A DNA stretch of 8,913 bases from an uncultured Acetatifactor sp. (GTDB lineage: Bacteria; Bacillota; Clostridia; Lachnospirales; Lachnospiraceae), in the NCBI GenBank assembly GCA_934394515.1, contig CAKRRU010000104.1, positions 1 through 8,913 on the forward strand, written 5' to 3'. The notes beneath the pieces were generated by a model, which had not been told where the DNA came from, made no database searches, and was given only the letters and a program-made list of their open reading frames with translations. This document shows, in pieces, positions 5,580-8,913 of the stretch; positions within the stretch are counted from its first letter, which is position 1, and the number at the start of each line of letters is the position of its first letter. A program made the position numbers and the translations under genes.

Positions 5580-6775
5580 CAAGAGAATTACAGGAAAAGA
5601 TAAATTCATATCAAAGGGTGTGGGCCGAGATAGATCTGGATGCCATTTGGGAAAACGTGCTCCATATGAAAGAAAATATTGATCCGAAGACGAAGATACT
5701 GGCAGTAATCAAAACCGATGGCTACGGTCATGGCGGTGTACCCATTGCGCAGATGCTGGAACAGCTGGAATTCATGTTCGGCTATGCTGCGGCTACGTAT
5801 GAAGAAGCGCATGTTCTCAGAGAAGCCGGAGTAAAGAAACCGATTCTGATCCTGGGATATACGTTCCCTTATTGTTATGAGGAAATGATCCGTGAGGAGA
5901 TCCGGCCTGCGGTATATCGCAGAGATACGGTAAAAGAACTGGCTGCCGCAGCGGTAAAGGCTGGAAAAAAGGCAAAAGTGCATATCAAGGTAGATACTGG
6001 CATGGGGAGAATCGGCATTACCCCGGATGATGAAGGACTGGAATTTGTGAAATTCCTTCTGGAGCACAAGGAACTGGAAGTGGAGGGGATTTTTACCCAT
6101 TTCGCCAAATCGGATGAGGCAGACAAGACATCTGCAAATCACCAGCTGGAGCTTTTTCAGAATTTTATCCATAGAATACAGACAGAACTGGGCGTTGATA
6201 TTCCGATAAAGCATTGCTCTAACAGCGCAGCTATATTAGAAATGCCACAGGCTAATATGGATATGGTCCGTGCGGGAATTACGACTTATGGGCTGTATCC
6301 TTCCGAAGAGGTGAGCAGGGAAATCGTACCCTTACGGGCAGCTATGTCTCTCTACAGTCATATTATTTACTGCAAGACGATCCATGCGGGACAGAGCGTC
6401 AGCTACGGCGGACTGTTTACTGCGACGAAGGACACCAGAGTGGCTACGATCCCGGTGGGCTACGGAGACGGATATCCCAGAAGCCTGTCGGGAAAAGGAT
6501 ATGTACTGATCCGGGGGAAAAAGGCACCGATCCTCGGAAGAGTATGTATGGATCAGTTTATGGTAGATATTTCGGAAATCCCGGGGGCAAGTGAAGGCGA
6601 CAAGGTGACGCTGCTCGGTGCAGACGGTACAGAGCTGATCACCGCGGAAGAACTGGGAGAACTTTCCGGCAGATTCAATTATGAATTTGTCTGTGCACTG
6701 GGAAAACGTATCCCCAGAGTCTACAGACATCATGGTGAGATCACAGAAGTAAAAGACTATTTTGAAAATTTCTGA
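5576..6775 (+). CDS. alr: Alanine racemase
   Basis: This is a PLP-dependent enzyme that interconverts L- and D-alanine, supplying D-Ala for peptidoglycan. The TIM-barrel domain carries K46 in AVIKTDGYGHG (43-53), the residue that binds PLP, and R145 in DTGMGRIG (140-147). The C-terminal beta domain carries the second catalytic base Y277 (SVSYGG), GYGDGYPR (295-302) and CMDQF (324-328). The length of 399 residues is slightly over the typical ~380. Its ATG overlaps the nnr stop in an ATGA arrangement, and the preceding bases show no clear Shine-Dalgarno sequence, so translation probably depends on ribosomes finishing nnr. Adjacency of alr to a mazF gene is a conserved Firmicutes arrangement. 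Confidence 0.95.
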   Translation: MTRELQEKINSYQRVWAEIDLDAIWENVLHMKENIDPKTKILAVIKTDGYGHGGVPIAQMLEQLEFMFGYAAATYEEAHVLREAGVKKPILILGYTFPYCYEEMIREEIRPAVYRRDTVKELAAAAVKAGKKAKVHIKVDTGMGRIGITPDDEGLEFVKFLLEHKELEVEGIFTHFAKSDEADKTSANHQLELFQNFIHRIQTELGVDIPIKHCSNSAAILEMPQANMDMVRAGITTYGLYPSEEVSREIVPLRAAMSLYSHIIYCKTIHAGQSVSYGGLFTATKDTRVATIPVGYGDGYPRSLSGKGYVLIRGKKAPILGRVCMDQFMVDISEIPGASEGDKVTLLGADGTELITAEELGELSGRFNYEFVCALGKRIPRVYRHHGEITEVKDYFENF

Positions 6776-6848
6776 CGGATCGGAAGTGTTCGTATAACTC
6801 CGTAAGAATCGGCAATACTTATGTTAAATCGCTGATGAAGGAGTAGAA

Positions 6849-7190
6849 ATGAGAAGAGGAGATGTCTATTACGCAGATTTAAGACCCGTGATCGGTTCGG
6901 AACAGGGTGGTATCCGTCCGGTACTCATCATCCAGAACGATGTGGGCAATAAACACAGCCCGACTGTAATCTGCGCCGCAATCACCTCAAAGATGAATAA
7001 GGCGAAGCTGCCTACGCATATAGAACTGAATGCACGTCTTTATGATATGGATAAAGATTCTGTCGTACTGTTAGAACAGCTGCGTACGATCGATAAGAAG
7101 AGATTAAAAGATAAGGTGTGTCATCTGGACGGAGATATTATGCGAAGAGTGAACAAGGCATTGAAGGTAAGTCTGGAACTGGATACATAG
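6849..7190 (+). CDS. mazF: MazF/NdoA-type mRNA endoribonuclease toxin
   Basis: This 113-residue PemK/MazF-fold protein is closely similar to B. subtilis NdoA (EndoA), which cleaves single-stranded RNA at UACAU. It has the family N-terminus [11 protein letters not shown], then [15 protein letters not shown] (16-30) with catalytic R23, and [15 protein letters not shown] (43-57) with catalytic T46. The segment [17 protein letters not shown] (70-86) is also typical. The active site therefore looks intact. A strong GAAGGAG lies just before the ATG. In B. subtilis an antitoxin gene (ndoAI) sits between alr and ndoA. Here only 73 nt separate alr from mazF and no antitoxin can fit. It is probably co-transcribed with alr, as I see no convincing promoter or terminator in the gap. 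Confidence 0.93.
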   Translation: MRRGDVYYADLRPVIGSEQGGIRPVLIIQNDVGNKHSPTVICAAITSKMNKAKLPTHIELNARLYDMDKDSVVLLEQLRTIDKKRLKDKVCHLDGDIMRRVNKALKVSLELDT

Positions 7191-7191
7191 C

Positions 7192-7221
7192 TTGACGTAC
7201 AGCGTATCCGGATGATATAGT
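7192..7221 (+). promoter_or_regulatory. Promoter upstream of the CNNM/CorC gene
   Basis: TTGACG (7192-7197) and TATAGT (7216-7221) each match consensus at 5 of 6 positions, with an 18-bp spacer and an extended -10 TGA at 7213-7215. The predicted start is near 7228, shortly before AAAGGA at 7235-7240. It lets the gene be expressed separately from mazF. Confidence 0.65.
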
Positions 7222-7251
7222 TACAAAAAATACGAAAGGATGAAATGAACT

Positions 7252-8652
7252 ATGGATGTCAGTGGGCCTGTGGCCATATTTCTCTTTTTCCTGTTGCTGC
7301 TGGTAGATATGTTCTTTTATGGATTTGATGCCGCAATCGACAATCTGAATGAAAAAGAGATCTTACATAAAGCGGAAGAAGAAAAGGATCGCCGCACAAT
7401 CCGGCTGAGTGAGATGATCAGCCGGCCGGGAATCTATATCAATACCGTGCAGCTGGTGATCACACTGATCAATATTTTAATGGGAGCTTTTTATCTGAAC
7501 ATCTGGTTACAGACAATCGATAAAGGACTCCATGTAATCAATGTCGGCGGTATGACACTGAAAGATGTTCCCACCGGTGTACTCACCGGAATCGCAACGG
7601 TGCTGTCTTTTATTGCCCTGATTTATATTCTGTTAACTTTCGGAGTGCTGATCCCTAGAAAAATGGCATCCAGAAGGCCGGAAAAATGGGCATATGCCTG
7701 CATTAATCCGATTTTTTATATTACCAGACTGCTGTCACCGTTGACCGGCCTCGTGAATCTGACTGCCAAGGGAATTCTGTTCCTCTTCGGCGTCCGCAAC
7801 AATACAGATGAAAATGATGTGACAGAGGAAGAAATCATCAATATGGTACAGGAAGGTCATGAGCAGGGTGTAATCCAGGCAAGTGAAGCTGAGATGATAT
7901 CGAATATTTTCGAGTACGGGGACAAGGAAGCCCAGGATATCATGACGCACAGGGGAAGCATTGTGGCTATCGACGGTGAGACAAAGCTAAAGGATGCTAT
8001 CTCATCCATGCTGGGAGGTAAGAACAGCCGGTATCCTGTATACGAAGAGAATATTGATCATATTATCGGTATTCTACATCTGAAGGATGCCATGCGTTTT
8101 CATATCAGTGATGACAAACTGGATCTGCCTATAGCAAAGCTGGATGGTCTGCTCCGTGAGCCTTATTTTGTGCCTCAGACCAAAAATATTGATGAACTGT
8201 TCAAAGAGATGCAGTCCCAGAAACTGCAGATGGTCATTGTTGTAGACGAATACGGTCAGACCGACGGATTGATTGCCATGGAAGATATTCTGGAGGAGAT
8301 CGTCGGAAACATCATGGATGAATATGATGAGGATCAGGAGCATATTAAGAATCGCGGCAAGGATGAATATGTCATGGAGGGTTCCACACCGTTAGAGGAA
8401 GTGGAAGAACTTCTGGATATCACTTTTGATGAGGAAGAATTTGAGACCCTGAACGGTTTCCTGATCTCGAAGCTTGACAGGATCCCCGAGCCGGACGAGC
8501 AGTTTGATGTAGACTATAAGGGATATAATTTCAAGATTCTGTCAGTGGTAAAGAAAATGATCGGCAGTGTGCTGGTCACGAAGCTTCCGGAAGAAAAAAA
8601 CGATACAGACGCGGAAGACGGACAATCTGTGCTTGAAGAAAAAAGAAAATAA
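7252..8652 (+). CDS. CNNM/CorC-family membrane protein with CBS domains
   Basis: This is a membrane protein of the CNNM/CorB/CorC family, linked to Mg2+ or Co2+ export and often mislabelled hemolysin. The N-terminal DUF21 part has membrane helices near 6-28, 61-84, 107-135 and 145-180. A CBS pair spans about 226-350, including NSRYPVYEENIDHIIGILH (258-276) and VVDEYGQTDGLIAMEDILEEI (330-350). A CorC_HlyC domain spans about 365-445, and the acidic tail is disordered-looking. The 466-residue length is normal. Unusually, the family motif TFGE(L/V)xPK reads TFGVLIPRK, so the conserved acidic residue is V132. The first helix reads FFYGFDAAI where the family usually has FFSxxEtAl. Transport may therefore be altered or lost, leaving a sensory or regulatory role. 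AAAGGA lies 11 nt before the ATG. Confidence 0.9.
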   Translation: MDVSGPVAIFLFFLLLLVDMFFYGFDAAIDNLNEKEILHKAEEEKDRRTIRLSEMISRPGIYINTVQLVITLINILMGAFYLNIWLQTIDKGLHVINVGGMTLKDVPTGVLTGIATVLSFIALIYILLTFGVLIPRKMASRRPEKWAYACINPIFYITRLLSPLTGLVNLTAKGILFLFGVRNNTDENDVTEEEIINMVQEGHEQGVIQASEAEMISNIFEYGDKEAQDIMTHRGSIVAIDGETKLKDAISSMLGGKNSRYPVYEENIDHIIGILHLKDAMRFHISDDKLDLPIAKLDGLLREPYFVPQTKNIDELFKEMQSQKLQMVIVVDEYGQTDGLIAMEDILEEIVGNIMDEYDEDQEHIKNRGKDEYVMEGSTPLEEVEELLDITFDEEEFETLNGFLISKLDRIPEPDEQFDVDYKGYNFKILSVVKKMIGSVLVTKLPEEKNDTDAEDGQSVLEEKRK

Positions 8653-8661
8653 TGCTATGAT
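8633..8661 (+). promoter_or_regulatory. Promoter of the yebC-like gene
   Basis: TTGAAG (8633-8638) and TATGAT (8656-8661) are 17 bp apart, and TGC at 8653-8655 makes an extended -10. The -35 box lies inside the last codons of the CNNM/CorC gene, and the -10 follows its stop codon. The predicted start is near 8668, giving a leader of about 65 nt. Confidence 0.6.
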
Positions 8662-8675
8662 AAAAATAGCGTGAT

Positions 8676-8691
8676 TGCGCATCCTTGCGCA
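8676..8691 (+). promoter_or_regulatory. Small stem-loop in the yebC leader
   Basis: TGCGCA (8676-8681) pairs with TGCGCA (8686-8691) around the loop TCCT. The same bases are a direct repeat of TTGCGCA (8675-8681 and 8685-8691). No T-tract follows, so it is not a canonical terminator. It lies just after the predicted transcription start. Confidence 0.35.
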
Positions 8692-8732
8692 GACTAAGAG
8701 AAAGAATACATAAGTTCAAAGGAGTAACAAAA

Positions 8733-8913
8733 ATGTCAGGACATTCTAAATTTGCTAATATTAAGCATAAAAAAGAGAAAAACGATGCGGCAAAGGGTAA
8801 GATTTTTACAATTATCGGTCGTGAAATCGCTGTAGCGGTAAAAGAGGGCGGTCCCGATCCTGCCAACAACTTTAAGCTGGCAACCGTTATTGCCAAAGCT
8901 AAGGCGAACAACA
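8733..8913 (+). CDS. yebC: YebC/PmpR-family protein, 3' end outside the window
   Basis: The first 60 codons read [20 protein letters not shown], then a lysine-rich stretch and a [21 protein letters not shown] segment, which is the N-terminal domain of YebC/PmpR/TACO1 proteins. The family usually reads MSGHSKWxxIKHKK; here W7 is replaced by F. Full-length members are about 240-250 residues in three domains. They have been described as transcriptional regulators and, more recently, as factors that help ribosomes translate proline-rich stretches. AAAGGAGT (8718-8725) lies 7 nt before the ATG. The gene is truncated only by the window edge. Confidence 0.95.
   Translation, partial: MSGHSKFANIKHKKEKNDAAKGKIFTIIGREIAVAVKEGGPDPANNFKLATVIAKAKANN

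Noticed and set aside
6776..6848. Hidden antitoxin or promoter between alr and mazF
   Set aside because: The 73 nt contain no open frame of useful length and no -35/-10 pair with acceptable spacing. The only inverted repeat (6775-6779 with 6799-6803) is 5 bp.

Overview
The window reads as chromosome of a moderate-GC anaerobic Firmicute, most likely a Lachnospiraceae-type Clostridia. The grounds are the protein sequences (YdiF-type ABC-F, Rex, fused Nnr, Alr, MazF, CNNM/CorC, YebC), strong AGGAGG-like ribosome binding sites, and the gene order. Two adjacencies recall Bacillus subtilis: ydiF close to rex, and alr close to ndoA/mazF. The genus cannot be fixed from the sequence alone.

Bases 1-636 hold no credible gene. 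They are a repeat-rich intergenic block with four copies of a TGGGTCTATACAG-type motif (two forward, two inverted), several long perfect or near-perfect inverted repeats that can fold in competing ways, a degenerate direct repeat with a 356-nt offset, and a ~141-nt nested hairpin (463-603) just downstream of the ABC-F stop codon. This block looks like accumulated non-autonomous palindromic or MITE-like elements, or a structured RNA locus, and is the least explained part of the window.

Bases 637-2565 (minus strand) encode an ABC-F ATPase. It diverges from rex across 2566-2747. That gap has two strong promoters whose -35 boxes sit back to back in a 16-bp palindrome, plus a close match to the Rex operator over the rex -35 box and spacer. 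Rex therefore probably controls itself and may touch the ABC-F promoter.

From 2748 rightward everything is on the plus strand. A tight cluster runs rex, an unrecognised coiled-coil gene, nnr (NAD(P)H-hydrate epimerase/dehydratase) and alr (alanine racemase), with gaps of 35 nt, 1 nt and a 4-nt overlap. It joins an NADH/NAD+-sensing repressor to repair of damaged NAD(P)H and to D-alanine supply for the cell wall. mazF follows with no visible antitoxin. A CNNM/CorC-type membrane protein with CBS domains comes next, with its own extended -10 promoter. The window ends inside a yebC/pmpR-family gene, which also has a promoter, located in the 3' end of the preceding gene.
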